This document shows, piece by piece, positions 36,608-45,271 of a stretch of DNA of 51,764 bases. The position numbers were made by a program, and so were the translations under genes. How positions within the stretch are numbered: the first letter of the stretch is position 1; every line of letters starts with the position of its first letter. Source of the stretch: Sulfurovum sp. (lineage in GTDB: Bacteria; Campylobacterota; Campylobacteria; Campylobacterales; Sulfurovaceae); contig JAGXFO010000016.1 of the NCBI GenBank assembly GCA_024637255.1, positions 1-51,764 on the forward strand, read 5' to 3'. Under the pieces are notes generated by a model. It did no database searches and had not been told where the DNA came from. It was given only the letters and a program-made list of their open reading frames with translations.

Positions 36608-37362
36608 GTACTAACAGTATTATGACAATAGAAAATTTACAAGCAAAGATAGGCGAAAAAGAGATACTTAAGGGATTAAATTTACAACTTGAGCCGGGCA
36701 AAGTACATGCTATTATGGGGCCAAACGGTGCAGGAAAATCTACACTATCTAAAGCTCTGGTAGGTCACTACGATGTAGAAATTACAGGTGGTGACATCAT
36801 CTATAAAGGCAAAAGCATTAAAGATATGGAGGCTGAAGAGAGAGCCTTAGAAGGTATCTTCCTTTCATTTCAACACCCCGTAGAAATACCGGGTGTAAAC
36901 AATGCATACTTTCTAAGATCTGCACTCAATGCAAAACGTAAGCACGAAGGAAAAGAAGAACTCAACGCTGCTGAGTTCTTGCGTCTTATGAGGGGCCACC
37001 TTGAGATGCTTGGTATGAAGTCTGACATGATAAGCCGTTCACTTAATGAAGGCTTCTCCGGTGGAGAAAAAAAGCGCAACGAAATACTACAAATGCTTAT
37101 ACTTGAACCTGAAGTCATCATCCTAGACGAAATAGACTCCGGACTTGATATTGATGCGCTAAGAGCTGTTTCTGAGGGTATTAACAAGATGAAAGACGGT
37201 AAACGCAGTTTCTTGGTTATCACACACTATTCTCGCATCTTAGATTATATTGAACCTGACTATATCCATGTACTTAAAGATGGACGTATCATCAAAACAG
37301 CTGGTCCTGAGCTGGTAGCACAGCTTGAAGAGCATGGATATGATACTATAGAGGAGGAATAA
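36604..37362 (+). CDS. sufC: Fe-S cluster assembly ATPase SufC
   Basis: ABC-type ATPase driving the SufBCD complex. Walker A GPNGAGKST, signature FSGGEKKRNE and Walker B VIILDEIDSGLDID are all present, with the usual 252 residues. Stop and next start overlap as TAATG with sufD. Confidence 0.96.
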   Translation: MSTNSIMTIENLQAKIGEKEILKGLNLQLEPGKVHAIMGPNGAGKSTLSKALVGHYDVEITGGDIIYKGKSIKDMEAEERALEGIFLSFQHPVEIPGVNNAYFLRSALNAKRKHEGKEELNAAEFLRLMRGHLEMLGMKSDMISRSLNEGFSGGEKKRNEILQMLILEPEVIILDEIDSGLDIDALRAVSEGINKMKDGKRSFLVITHYSRILDYIEPDYIHVLKDGRIIKTAGPELVAQLEEHGYDTIEEE

Positions 37363-38549
37363 TGAAACTCTCAACCTTAAAAGATACAAATGCACAAGAA
37401 CTGACAAGTCTCTTAAATATGAAAGGGAGAGAGGCTTTGGTTGAAAAGTTCATCTCCTTGGGTATGCCCACTAAAAAGAGTGAAGAATATCGCTACTTTG
37501 ATGTGGAAAAACTCTTCGAGACTGAGTATAAAATCTCTCCTGCTTTTCCTGGAGCCATAGCTATAGGCAAGAAAGTTGAAATTGTTGACGGTGTGGTCAT
37601 CTCCGCACCCAAAGGGCTACGTATTTATTATAAAGAGTGTGAATCCGCAGACATGGATCATTTCGATCCGATTTATTACCTTGGTCACCTACTCTCTCCT
37701 GTGATAATAAAAATAGAAGTGGATGGGGATGCGGAGTTGGAGATTGAACATCGGTACACAAAGAGTAACAGCCTCATTCCTTACCGTATTGTTTTGCACA
37801 ATCAAGCCAATCGTCATGCAACTATTTATGAAAAATTTGTGGCTGAAGATATAGAGAATACTCTTGTACTTTACGGATACGACATGCATATTGCACAAGA
37901 CTCCACACTTAGAGTAGTCAAAATGCAAAGTATGCCCGATAGTCGCTATGCTATGATAGCTTCACATAAAGTAAATGTAGGCAAACAAGCCAATGCCCTA
38001 CTTAAAAGTTTTGACTTGGGTGGAGGGCAATCACTTCAACTGATTAAAGTCGAACTTGATACTTATGCACATGTGGATGCTGCGCATCTACTCTACCTAA
38101 ACAAAGATTCTAAACGAGGTACAGTCTCGCAAATGGTGCACAGGGGCGAACATTCTACTTCAAAACAAGAGGCAAAAAACATCTTAGATGGCAAAGCTAG
38201 AGGCATATTTGATGCACTCATCAGGGTAGAACATACTGCCAAATATACCAAAGCAGAACAAAACTCCAAAGCTATCCTCCTTCATAAAGAAGCATATATG
38301 ATAGCCAAACCACAGCTTGAGATTTATATAGATGAACTCGAAGCCAGTCATGGAGCAACCACGGGACAATTGAACGAAAAACAACTTTTCTATCTACAAA
38401 GTCGTGGTATTAGCTATGTGGAAGCTAGAAAAATACTTGTTATCGCCTTTGCCAACACACTAATAGAAACAGTCAAAGACACAAGACAACAAGAACAGAT
38501 TAAAGCAGCTTTTGAAGAGGTGTTTTATAGTACTCACCAAAGGAGTTAA
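37362..38549 (+). CDS. sufD: Fe-S cluster assembly protein SufD
   Basis: SufB paralogue that completes the scaffold. The C-terminal half carries the family segment QNSKAILLHKEAYMIAKPQL followed by ASHGATTGQLNEKQLFYLQS, with the His seen in SufD. 395 residues, less conserved in the N-terminal part, as usual. It is followed after one base by sufE. Confidence 0.94.
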   Translation: MKLSTLKDTNAQELTSLLNMKGREALVEKFISLGMPTKKSEEYRYFDVEKLFETEYKISPAFPGAIAIGKKVEIVDGVVISAPKGLRIYYKECESADMDHFDPIYYLGHLLSPVIIKIEVDGDAELEIEHRYTKSNSLIPYRIVLHNQANRHATIYEKFVAEDIENTLVLYGYDMHIAQDSTLRVVKMQSMPDSRYAMIASHKVNVGKQANALLKSFDLGGGQSLQLIKVELDTYAHVDAAHLLYLNKDSKRGTVSQMVHRGEHSTSKQEAKNILDGKARGIFDALIRVEHTAKYTKAEQNSKAILLHKEAYMIAKPQLEIYIDELEASHGATTGQLNEKQLFYLQSRGISYVEARKILVIAFANTLIETVKDTRQQEQIKAAFEEVFYSTHQRS

Positions 38550-38550
38550 G

Positions 38551-38973
38551 ATGAATATGGAAGAAACAGTAGCGCAGTACAAAGAAGATTTTGATCTTTT
38601 TCCTACTGCCAATGATAAACTTGAATATATCTTTGATTTGGGAAAAAAGCACACTACTCTACCCGATGAAGAAAAAAATGAAAGTACCTATGTGCATGGT
38701 TGTGCAAGTGATGCATGGCTTATGGGAGAATGTAAAGATGGTATTCTTTTACTTCGCGGAGAAGGTAGTTCAGAAATGGCAAAAGGTATGCTAACTCTCT
38801 TACTTGACATTTTTGCCAACCGTCCCGTAAATGAGGTACTCAATTTCAATCCAGCCAAACTGCATGAGATGGGAGTAGTAGAACTACTTTCTCCGGTACG
38901 CCAGCAAAGTCTAGAAGCTTTTTTGAATAAAGTCTATAGCTATGCACAACAATGCAAAGAACAAGGAGAATAG
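38551..38973 (+). CDS. sufE: sulfur acceptor SufE
   Basis: Takes sulfur from the cysteine desulfurase SufS and passes it to SufB. The acceptor cysteine is Cys51 in VHGCASDAW, the same position as in E. coli. Start chosen at 38551, directly after the sufD stop and preceded by AAAGGAG; the frame also runs back into sufD. SufS itself is not in this window, so the desulfurase must be encoded elsewhere. Confidence 0.93.
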   Translation: MNMEETVAQYKEDFDLFPTANDKLEYIFDLGKKHTTLPDEEKNESTYVHGCASDAWLMGECKDGILLLRGEGSSEMAKGMLTLLLDIFANRPVNEVLNFNPAKLHEMGVVELLSPVRQQSLEAFLNKVYSYAQQCKEQGE

Positions 38974-38975
38974 TC

Positions 38976-39392
38976 ATGAGTACAGAGAAAAATTTGAATG
39001 AAACCAAAGAAAAAAGCATTACTGAAAAAATGGCCGAAGAGAGAAAAAAATTTGTAGAGAATCAACCTACAGATGAAGAGATGAAAGAGATAATCATCAA
39101 ACATCTTAAAGAGATTTATGACCCAGAGCTTCCTGTTAATATCTATGATTTGGGTCTTGTCTATAACATTGACTGCTGGACAGATGAAGTCTCTATGATG
39201 AAAAAGGCCAAGATTACTATGACTCTTACTTCTGCTACGTGTTCTTTTTCTCAAGTGATCATTGATTTGGTTAAAAGTATTGCTGCTCGCCAAGAAGGTC
39301 TCGAAGAGATAGAGGTAGAAATTGTATTTGACCCACCATGGGGCCAAGATAGCATGACAGATGATGCAAAGCTGGCAATGGGACTACTCTAA
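38976..39392 (+). CDS. sufT: SufT / MIP18-family (DUF59) Fe-S maturation protein
   Basis: Fe-S cluster maturation helper of the DUF59 family. After a charged, helical N-terminal stretch of about 35 residues comes the core IYDPELPVNIYDLGLVYNID, with the conserved DPE, and the cysteine region LTSATCSFSQ, then VFDPPWGQDSMT. AAGGAGAATAGTC precedes the ATG at 38976. It ends the suf operon; no clear terminator follows. Confidence 0.92.
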   Translation: MSTEKNLNETKEKSITEKMAEERKKFVENQPTDEEMKEIIIKHLKEIYDPELPVNIYDLGLVYNIDCWTDEVSMMKKAKITMTLTSATCSFSQVIIDLVKSIAARQEGLEEIEVEIVFDPPWGQDSMTDDAKLAMGLL

Positions 39393-39526
39393 ATATAGCT
39401 TCTATGCGTATTTTTTCAATATTTGTTGTTTTTAAATGTTTCTTTCGCTCGTTCCACCAGAAGTAAAGAGGTAATGCTATACTGATCTTTATTCTTGACT
39501 ATATACCTTGGGAATGAGAGAAAATC

Positions 39527-39922
39527 TCATAACTCAAAAGATAGATTTGAAAATACCCCTTCGACACTTTGTGCGGTTTTATAGCGAGTACGGAGTAGTC
39601 TTACCTTTTTTGTCTTCATATCGCACACGGCTATACGGAAGCTCATACCCATTTGTGGTTCAACGATGCAGATAATTTTTCCTTCATACTTTCTTGTGGC
39701 GTGGATAATACCCTGCAGGTTGGGAAAAAAGTATTTTGGATAGCTCAGCGGTGTGATGTCTACGATCTTGACCTTATCGCCTTGTTCAAGGGTATCTACT
39801 ATAAGCTGTGCATCTTCCAGGCTCTCAAACTGTACACACCAATCATCAAAAACTTTGTTGAATCTCTTTAGATCTTCATCTAAAAAACCTCCGGCAAGTG
39901 ATTGTAAAGCAAAAATTCCCAT
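39527..39922 (-). CDS. hypothetical protein, 131 residues
   Basis: No family recognised. The protein is soluble, with mixed alpha/beta character, a Trp-Cys pair near residue 28 and a basic C-terminal third (KTKKVRLLRTRYKTAQ). It points against the suf operon and away from ccpA. On the minus strand TTTATAATAGGATAAAATG gives a TATAAT only about 10 bases before the ATG, so the leader would be very short or absent. Codon use is like its neighbours. Confidence 0.75.
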   Translation of the reverse strand: MGIFALQSLAGGFLDEDLKRFNKVFDDWCVQFESLEDAQLIVDTLEQGDKVKIVDITPLSYPKYFFPNLQGIIHATRKYEGKIICIVEPQMGMSFRIAVCDMKTKKVRLLRTRYKTAQSVEGVFSNLSFEL

Positions 39923-40088
39923 TCATTTTATCCTATTATAAAGGCGGAATTTTAACATAATTCGCTGGAGAACAGAAATACACTGAAAGATTGATGCGGT
40001 GAAAAATAATTTTTCTAAAATTCATGAAAAATATTTTAATCCTAATTAAATAATAATTTTTATTACTTATCTGTAAGTCTAACAGCTA

Positions 40089-40094
40089 TATAAT
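40089..40094 (+). promoter_or_regulatory. -10 element of the cytochrome c peroxidase gene
   Basis: TATAAT lies 28 bases before the ATG in a very AT-rich stretch; there is no clear -35 and no TTGAT-N4-ATCAA-type FNR box. AGGGAGAATAT before the ATG is a strong ribosome binding site. Confidence 0.5.
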
Positions 40095-40121
40095 AATTAA
40101 TTAACTCTACAGGGAGAATAT

Positions 40122-41141
40122 ATGAAAATGTCTAAAATCATTGCTGCATCACTTTTAGCATCATCCGTGTTATTTGCAGGTCCGTTGGCTGAAAAAGCCA
40201 AGTCTATTGGGCTTCAATCGATCCCTACAGATGAGGCTGAGCTTGCCAAACTTACGGACCCAAACGGTACGATCACAGCGGAAAGAGTTGAACTGGGGAA
40301 AAAGCTTTACTTTGAACCGAGACTTTCAAAAAGCGGTATCATCTCTTGCAATACCTGTCATAATCTCGGTCTTGGCGGAGTAGATGGGGTTCCAGCTGCT
40401 GTTGGTCACCAATGGACGCCAAACCCTCATCACTTAAACTCACCGACTGTCTACAATGCAATGTTCTTTCAAGCACAATTTTGGGATGGAAGAAGCCCTC
40501 ATTTAGAAGATCAGGCTCAGGGTCCTATGCAAGCAGCACCAGAAATGGCAGCAGCTCCATCACTGGTCGTAGAAAGAATCAATTCTATTCCAGCTTATGT
40601 AGAAGAGTTTAAAAGTGCTTATGATAAAAATGTAAGTATTGATTTTGAAACTATCACATCTACTATTGCTATCTTTGAAAGAACATTGGTTACACCTTCA
40701 AGATATGATGATTTCTTAAATGGAAAAATTGATGCACTGAGCGATGCTGAAAAAGTTGGTCTTCAAACCTTTATGGACAAAGGCTGTACAGCTTGCCATA
40801 ATGGTATTGCGCTTGGCGGTACGATGCAAGCATTTGAAGTTGCAGGAAAATATAAATTTGCCAATGTAGGTGACTTTAAAGGTGATGCAAACGGTATGGT
40901 AAAAACACCAACACTTAGAAACATCACAGAGACTGCACCCTATTTCCACAATGGTGCCATCTGGAGTCTTGCAGATGCAGTAAAAGAGATGGGTAGCACA
41001 CAACTTGGCATCGCAATAACAGATGAAGAAGCTTCTAAGATAGTAACATTCTTTGGCGCTCTTAAAGGTAGAAAACCAGAAATTACCTACCCACAACTTC
41101 CAGAAAGTACGCTCAAAACACCACAGCCAGATTTTAAATAA
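40122..41141 (+). CDS. ccpA: di-haem cytochrome c peroxidase
   Basis: Periplasmic enzyme that reduces hydrogen peroxide with electrons from cytochrome c. Signal peptide about residues 1-20 (IIAASLLASSVLFAGP). Two haem c sites are visible: CNTCHNLGLGGVDG and CTACHNGIALGGT. The bridging region ETAPYFHNGAIWSLADAV is the usual C-terminal part, and the length (339) is normal. The gene is monocistronic, with a hairpin just after its stop. Confidence 0.94.
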   Translation: MKMSKIIAASLLASSVLFAGPLAEKAKSIGLQSIPTDEAELAKLTDPNGTITAERVELGKKLYFEPRLSKSGIISCNTCHNLGLGGVDGVPAAVGHQWTPNPHHLNSPTVYNAMFFQAQFWDGRSPHLEDQAQGPMQAAPEMAAAPSLVVERINSIPAYVEEFKSAYDKNVSIDFETITSTIAIFERTLVTPSRYDDFLNGKIDALSDAEKVGLQTFMDKGCTACHNGIALGGTMQAFEVAGKYKFANVGDFKGDANGMVKTPTLRNITETAPYFHNGAIWSLADAVKEMGSTQLGIAITDEEASKIVTFFGALKGRKPEITYPQLPESTLKTPQPDFK

Positions 41142-41150
41142 TCTCCCCCT

Positions 41151-41171
41151 GTAGCCTCTTTTTGAGGCTAC
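41151..41171 (+). terminator. hairpin after ccpA
   Basis: A perfect 8-bp stem GTAGCCTC - TTTTT loop - GAGGCTAC begins 9 bases after the ccpA stop. There is no T-run after it, so it may act as a transcript-stabilising 3' hairpin or a Rho-independent terminator of the weak type common in this phylum. Confidence 0.6.
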
Positions 41172-41250
41172 CCGCATTAAATATTATAACAAATTGTTTA
41201 AAAATAAATAAGAAATAGATATAACCCTAGCTTTTTCTGATTAATTAGGG

Positions 41251-41503
41251 TATAATTTCGAACTTTTACTGCAAGAGAGTATCAAACTCCTTTTTTAGAT
41301 ACATGAAAATGTATCTCCTATTTACAACGCATTGACGTGTGATGGTTTGGTATCAAGTTGCATAAAACAGGGTGCACCCCACTTTCGCTTAGCGATGGGG
41401 GCTATCGGCATATAGTGCCAGATAACATGCTTGTAACTTTAGAACCGTTCTATCGCCAAGACCTTACCACCCCACCATAATAACAACATAAAGAAAACAA
41501 TAT
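41251..41503 (+). promoter_or_regulatory. promoter and long structured 5' leader of the DEAD-box helicase gene
   Basis: TATAAT at 41251-41256, preceded by GGG, should start a transcript near 41263, about 240 bases before the helicase ATG. The leader folds on paper. UAUCAAAC (41280-41287) pairs with GUUUGGUA (41345-41352) around a perfect 8-bp hairpin with a GAAA tetraloop (41297-41316). Further on, CACCCCAC occurs twice (41375-41382 and 41468-41475), and a single UGGGGG (41396-41401) can pair with either copy. The second copy lies close to the start codon. This may be a switch or cold-sensing leader; I know no matching Rfam family. Confidence 0.5.
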
Positions 41504-43060
41504 ATGAAATTTACTGATTTTAACCTCAAAGACACCATTCAAACTGCCGTAACAGACGCAGGATTTACTGAGCCAAGCCCGGTTCAAAAAGACGCTATAC
41601 CTTTAGTATTAGAAGGTCACGACATTATCGCTCAAGCACAAACAGGTACAGGTAAAACTGCTGCATTTGGTCTTCCTATCATGAGTATGATGAAAGCTGA
41701 CGGTTCCGTAGAGGGACTTGTTATCGTTCCTACACGTGAACTTGCTATGCAGGTAAGTGATGAGCTTTTCCGTTTTGGATCAAAATCTGGTCTTAAAACA
41801 GCAACAGTCTATGGTGGCACGCCATATGGCAAGCAAATAGAGCGTATCCAACAAGCTTCTATCGTCGTAGCAACGCCGGGTAGACTCCAAGACCTTCTTA
41901 TGAGCGGAAAGATCAAAATCAACCCTAAGTTCGTTGTACTTGATGAAGCAGATGAAATGCTTGACATGGGTTTCTTGGACGAAATCAAAAACATCTTTAC
42001 TTTCCTTCCTAAAGAGCGTCAAACTCTTATGTTCTCAGCAACCATGCCAACTTCCATTAGAAAACTTGCAGAACAAATTTTGAAAGACCCAAAGACTGTC
42101 TCTATTACCAAATCTGAGAAAACAAACACAAAAATTACGCAACTTTATTATGTGGTTCAAGAAAGAGAAAGAGATGATGCTTTAGTAAGACTCATCGACT
42201 ATAAAAACCCAGATAAATGTATTATTTTCTGTCGTATGAAAAAAGAAGTAGATAGACTTGTTGCACACATGACTGCGCAAGGATTTAAAGTTTCTGGTCT
42301 TCATGGTGATATGGAGCAAAAACAAAGAGAAGTAACTATCAGAGCGTTTAAACAAGGTGGAATAGATATCTTTATCGCTACTGATGTTGCTGCTCGTGGT
42401 CTTGATGTCAATGACGTTACGCATGTATTTAACTACCACATTCCTTTTGACTCTGAGTCTTATGTTCACCGTATTGGTCGTACAGGTCGTGCTGGTAAGA
42501 CAGGTGAGGCTATTACTTTAGTAACGCCAAATGAACTTAAAACGATTAAACGTATCGAAAAAGATGTAGGTACTATCATGACTACCCAAGTCATTCCTAC
42601 ACGTATGGAAGTACAAAACAACCGTGCAGATGAGCTTATAGCTAGAATTGCTGAGACAAAAGTAACTGAAAATGCTATCGAACTCGTAAAGACACTTCAG
42701 CATGACTTAGACATCGTAACTATTGCACATCTTTTGGCTTCTTTGGTACAGGAAGAGAGTTTTGTCAAAGGTAAAGACAACATCGGTCTTGGACTTGAAG
42801 AAGTTAAACTTCTTATTGAGCGTGCAATGCAAGGCGGTGGCGGTAGTGGCGGCGGCCGTAATCGTAGTGGCGGTGGTGGCGGATACCGTGGTAATAACAC
42901 AAGAAGTGGAGGCGGTGGCGGTGGCGACCGTAATGGTCGTAACGGACGCAGTGGTGGCGGTGATCGTAGTGGTGGCGCTCGTAGCGGTGGTGGTGATCGT
43001 GGTGCACGTAGTGGCGGTGGTCGTGACAGTCGTAATGCTGGTCAAGGCAGCAGAGGATAG
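41504..43060 (+). CDS. DEAD-box RNA helicase with glycine/arginine-rich tail
   Basis: ATP-driven RNA unwinding, probably in ribosome assembly, mRNA turnover and cold adaptation. Motifs in order: Q motif (SPVQKDAIPLVL), AQAQTGTGKTAAF, PTRELAMQ, VLDEADEMLDMG, FSATMP, ATDVAARGLDV and HRIGRTGRAGKTG. From about residue 443 to the end the protein is a low-complexity run of Gly, Arg and Ser with many RSGGG and RGG-like units, expected to bind RNA non-specifically. It is RhlE/CsdA-like; I do not assign a symbol. 518 residues. Confidence 0.93.
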   Translation: MKFTDFNLKDTIQTAVTDAGFTEPSPVQKDAIPLVLEGHDIIAQAQTGTGKTAAFGLPIMSMMKADGSVEGLVIVPTRELAMQVSDELFRFGSKSGLKTATVYGGTPYGKQIERIQQASIVVATPGRLQDLLMSGKIKINPKFVVLDEADEMLDMGFLDEIKNIFTFLPKERQTLMFSATMPTSIRKLAEQILKDPKTVSITKSEKTNTKITQLYYVVQERERDDALVRLIDYKNPDKCIIFCRMKKEVDRLVAHMTAQGFKVSGLHGDMEQKQREVTIRAFKQGGIDIFIATDVAARGLDVNDVTHVFNYHIPFDSESYVHRIGRTGRAGKTGEAITLVTPNELKTIKRIEKDVGTIMTTQVIPTRMEVQNNRADELIARIAETKVTENAIELVKTLQHDLDIVTIAHLLASLVQEESFVKGKDNIGLGLEEVKLLIERAMQGGGGSGGGRNRSGGGGGYRGNNTRSGGGGGGDRNGRNGRSGGGDRSGGARSGGGDRGARSGGGRDSRNAGQGSRG

Positions 43061-43073
43061 TTTTCCTCTCTCC

Positions 43074-43099
43074 CTAAGGTAGCATTAATGCTACCTTAG
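43074..43099 (+). terminator. terminator hairpin after the helicase gene
   Basis: A perfect 26-base palindrome starts 13 bases after the stop: 10-bp stem CTAAGGTAGC with an ATTAAT loop and its complement. The U-run is poor. Being palindromic it can work on both strands. Confidence 0.65.
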
Positions 43100-43200
43100 A
43101 TTGCATGCTTATATATTTACCAACATACAAGCATGTTACGTTACAAAGTAAAAAATTCTTAGAGATATACAACTTCTAAATTTGACCTAAATTATAATAA

Positions 43201-43368
43201 TTATGCATATGCAATTCAGCGAAGACTCGAAGAATAATTACTTTTTCTCTCAGCCCCATCGACCTTGTTCTTTTTGACATTGCTGCAACTGCCTGGCTTT
43301 TGATGTTCATTTGGTGGGCTGTGAAGTTCTTTGCTGTGCTTATAGAAGGCAAAAAATTACCCAAATAA
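43201..43368 (+). pseudogene. orphan transmembrane tail, likely remnant of a lost gene
   Basis: Inside a 359-base gap, one plus-strand frame without any ATG, and with no usable start near its front, reads SPIDLVLFDIAATAWLLMF, then IWWAVKFFAVLIEGKKLPK, and stops. This has the look of a real C-terminal transmembrane helix with a basic tail, not random translation. No ribosome binding site is present. Both 66-codon and shorter frames on the other strand are its shadow. I cannot name the parent family. Confidence 0.35.
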
Positions 43369-43419
43369 CATCTCAAGTTTAGCTATGATGTAGTATCTAA
43401 AATCAAGGTAGCTATCAAT

Positions 43420-44259
43420 ATGACCTATTATCTTTTGCTGATACAATTTATTTTTACCTTAATGGGACTCTTTCTTCTTTGGCAAGGTGTAAGGTATTTT
43501 CGTCGAATGTGGCAGTATAAAAAACTCAAATCCATTCCCTTTCCTAAATCATATGGGATCATACTTCAAAATATACATCAATACAAAGTCCTGTCACCTG
43601 CACATAAAGAGAAACTTCACCTTTTAATGCAATTCTTTATAGATGAAAAAGAGTTTGTTGGGGCAAGGATGACCATCACTGATGAGATCAAAGTTATCAT
43701 TGCATTTTATGCCTGTTTGATGCGACTTGGATTTGAATGGGGAGAAAAAGACCATGTCAGCACAGTCATTGTCTACCCAAAACACTTCATCGTAAATGAG
43801 ACACACTCAAGTGGTGGTATCAACCATAATGAAACCTCCATTTTAGAAGGCCAATCAGCAAATGGTACTGTAGTTATCTCATGGCAGGATATAAAGCAAA
43901 ACATAACACAGCAACAAAAAGACAATGTTATCATCCATGAGTTTGCACATGAACTGGATTTTGAAGACGGTTTTGCAGATGGCACACCAGTACTGGAAAG
44001 TTCAAACTATCGTAGTTGGTCTGAAGTCTTTTCTAACTCCTTTGATTCCTTACATAATGAGTCTAAGGCAAAAGAAAGTTCAGAAAAAGTAGCACTTTTA
44101 GGGACATATGCATTAAAAAATGAAGCAGAGTTTTTTGCTGTGTGCAGTGAACGCTTTTTCGAAACACCCAAGGCATTCAAAGCGTATTTTCCAGATATCT
44201 ATCAAGAGCTTAAACGCTTTTATAAACTTGATACACAAGAGTTGTTTAAAGAGGTATAA
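43420..44259 (+). CDS. M90-family zinc metallopeptidase (MtfA-like)
   Basis: Resembles MtfA, a cytosolic zinc peptidase that in E. coli also binds the Mlc repressor. Zinc site HEFAHELD near residue 177, third ligand Glu in EAEFFAVCSERFFE. Unlike E. coli MtfA, the N-terminus has one hydrophobic segment (residues 4-24, YYLLLIQFIFTLMGLFLLW), so the protein is probably membrane-anchored. The start is an ATG with AAGG about 10 bases upstream. Confidence 0.87.
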   Translation: MTYYLLLIQFIFTLMGLFLLWQGVRYFRRMWQYKKLKSIPFPKSYGIILQNIHQYKVLSPAHKEKLHLLMQFFIDEKEFVGARMTITDEIKVIIAFYACLMRLGFEWGEKDHVSTVIVYPKHFIVNETHSSGGINHNETSILEGQSANGTVVISWQDIKQNITQQQKDNVIIHEFAHELDFEDGFADGTPVLESSNYRSWSEVFSNSFDSLHNESKAKESSEKVALLGTYALKNEAEFFAVCSERFFETPKAFKAYFPDIYQELKRFYKLDTQELFKEV

Positions 44260-44322
44260 GCGTTCTGATTTCATCCTTAGTCATCAATTATTTTTGTGAC
44301 TTGATATGCATATCAACCTGGA

Positions 44323-44350
44323 TTGAGAATTATCACTTATTGGCTATAAT
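44323..44350 (+). promoter_or_regulatory. promoter of the HAD phosphatase gene
   Basis: TTGAGA at 44323-44328 and a perfect TATAAT at 44345-44350 are 16 bases apart. Transcription would begin near 44357 and include the 12-codon leader ORF. Confidence 0.65.
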
Positions 44351-44390
44351 ACGAAAACTATCATTAAATCACGGACAAGGTAAAATAACT

Positions 44391-44429
44391 ATGAAAAAAA
44401 TGTACTCTAGCTCAAGGTTTGTAAGTTAA
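44391..44429 (+). CDS. 12-codon leader ORF upstream of the HAD gene
   Basis: Reads MKKMYSSSRFVS and stops with a TAA that overlaps the ATG of the HAD gene (TAATG). AAGG lies 10 bases before its ATG. It could couple translation to the next gene or be the stub of a lost one. Its amino-acid content gives no hint of attenuation control. Confidence 0.35.
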   Translation: MKKMYSSSRFVS

Positions 44430-45259
44430 TGCCAAACAGACCTATTTACATCACTGACCTCGACCATACTTTTTTACGTACTGACCAGAGCGTCAGTGAC
44501 TTTTCTGCTCAAGTATGGAACGGAAAATCTAAAGATGCCATACTCTCTGTAGCTACGGCCAGAAGCTTTCAGAAGACCCATGATTTTTTAGACAAACTTC
44601 ATTTAGATGCTCCGATGATACTCTTGGACGGCACGATGATAGTCACGCCAGAGAAAAAACTCATTGATATTAAGTTAGTAAACAAAGCGCTCGGCGATGC
44701 CATCATAGATGAAGGTACAAAGTTCAACATCTACCCTTTTGTCATAGCTTTAAAAGACATGGCAACGCTTGATGAAGCATTTTTGTTTCCTACGATGCTA
44801 AATGAGCACCAAAACGGTGTACTGGGAAACTACAGAAATGACCCTCGTATGCAAGAATGTAAAAACATTAGAGCGATGGACATGAACCTAAAACTGGTCT
44901 ACTTTGGAGACTACAAAACCCTCAAACCTCTTACGGAGCACTTTCAAAAAACCTTTGGCAAAGAACTGGAGTATAAACTCTCTCCAGAAAAGTACTCAGA
45001 CGGTTACTTCCTTACTATTCTTCATCCAGAAGGAGACAAAGCCCATGCCCTGAAAAAAGTCATGGATTACTTAAAACGTGACTCTTCCGATGTTACAGTA
45101 TTTGGTGACAGTATCAACGATATAGGTATGTTCAAACTTGCAGGAACTTCCGTGGCCGTTTCTAATGCCTTAGATGAAGTGAAATCGGTTGCAGATGTAA
45201 TCTTGCCGCACTCCAATGATGAAGATGGAGTTGCGAAGTATTTAGAGAAAGAGATTTAA
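44429..45259 (+). CDS. HAD-superfamily hydrolase (Cof/IIB type)
   Basis: Phosphatase of the HAD IIB subfamily, probably acting on a sugar phosphate. Motif I is ITDLDHTFLRT (Asp-x-Asp; the usual DGT is DHT), motif II ILSVATARS, and motifs III/IV Lys in GDKAHALKKVMDYL and VFGDSINDIGMFKLAG. The cap domain lies at about residues 85-185. The substrate cannot be read from sequence. It is convergent with pstS. Confidence 0.87.
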   Translation: MPNRPIYITDLDHTFLRTDQSVSDFSAQVWNGKSKDAILSVATARSFQKTHDFLDKLHLDAPMILLDGTMIVTPEKKLIDIKLVNKALGDAIIDEGTKFNIYPFVIALKDMATLDEAFLFPTMLNEHQNGVLGNYRNDPRMQECKNIRAMDMNLKLVYFGDYKTLKPLTEHFQKTFGKELEYKLSPEKYSDGYFLTILHPEGDKAHALKKVMDYLKRDSSDVTVFGDSINDIGMFKLAGTSVAVSNALDEVKSVADVILPHSNDEDGVAKYLEKEI

Positions 45260-45271
45260 ATCTTTTTCTTG

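Noticed and set aside
42831..43050. Repetitive GGTGGC-type DNA that might be taken for a tandem repeat or CRISPR-like array
   Set aside because: Units are irregular and in frame with the helicase; it is a coding low-complexity tail.
42697..43082. Several overlapping frames in the helicase tail rich in His, Thr, Val or Pro
   Set aside because: They are by-products of the repetitive GGT/CGT codons of the RGG tail in other frames.
43176..43376. 66-codon minus-strand frame between the helicase and peptidase genes
   Set aside because: No ribosome site, and the opposite strand reads as a more convincing membrane tail.
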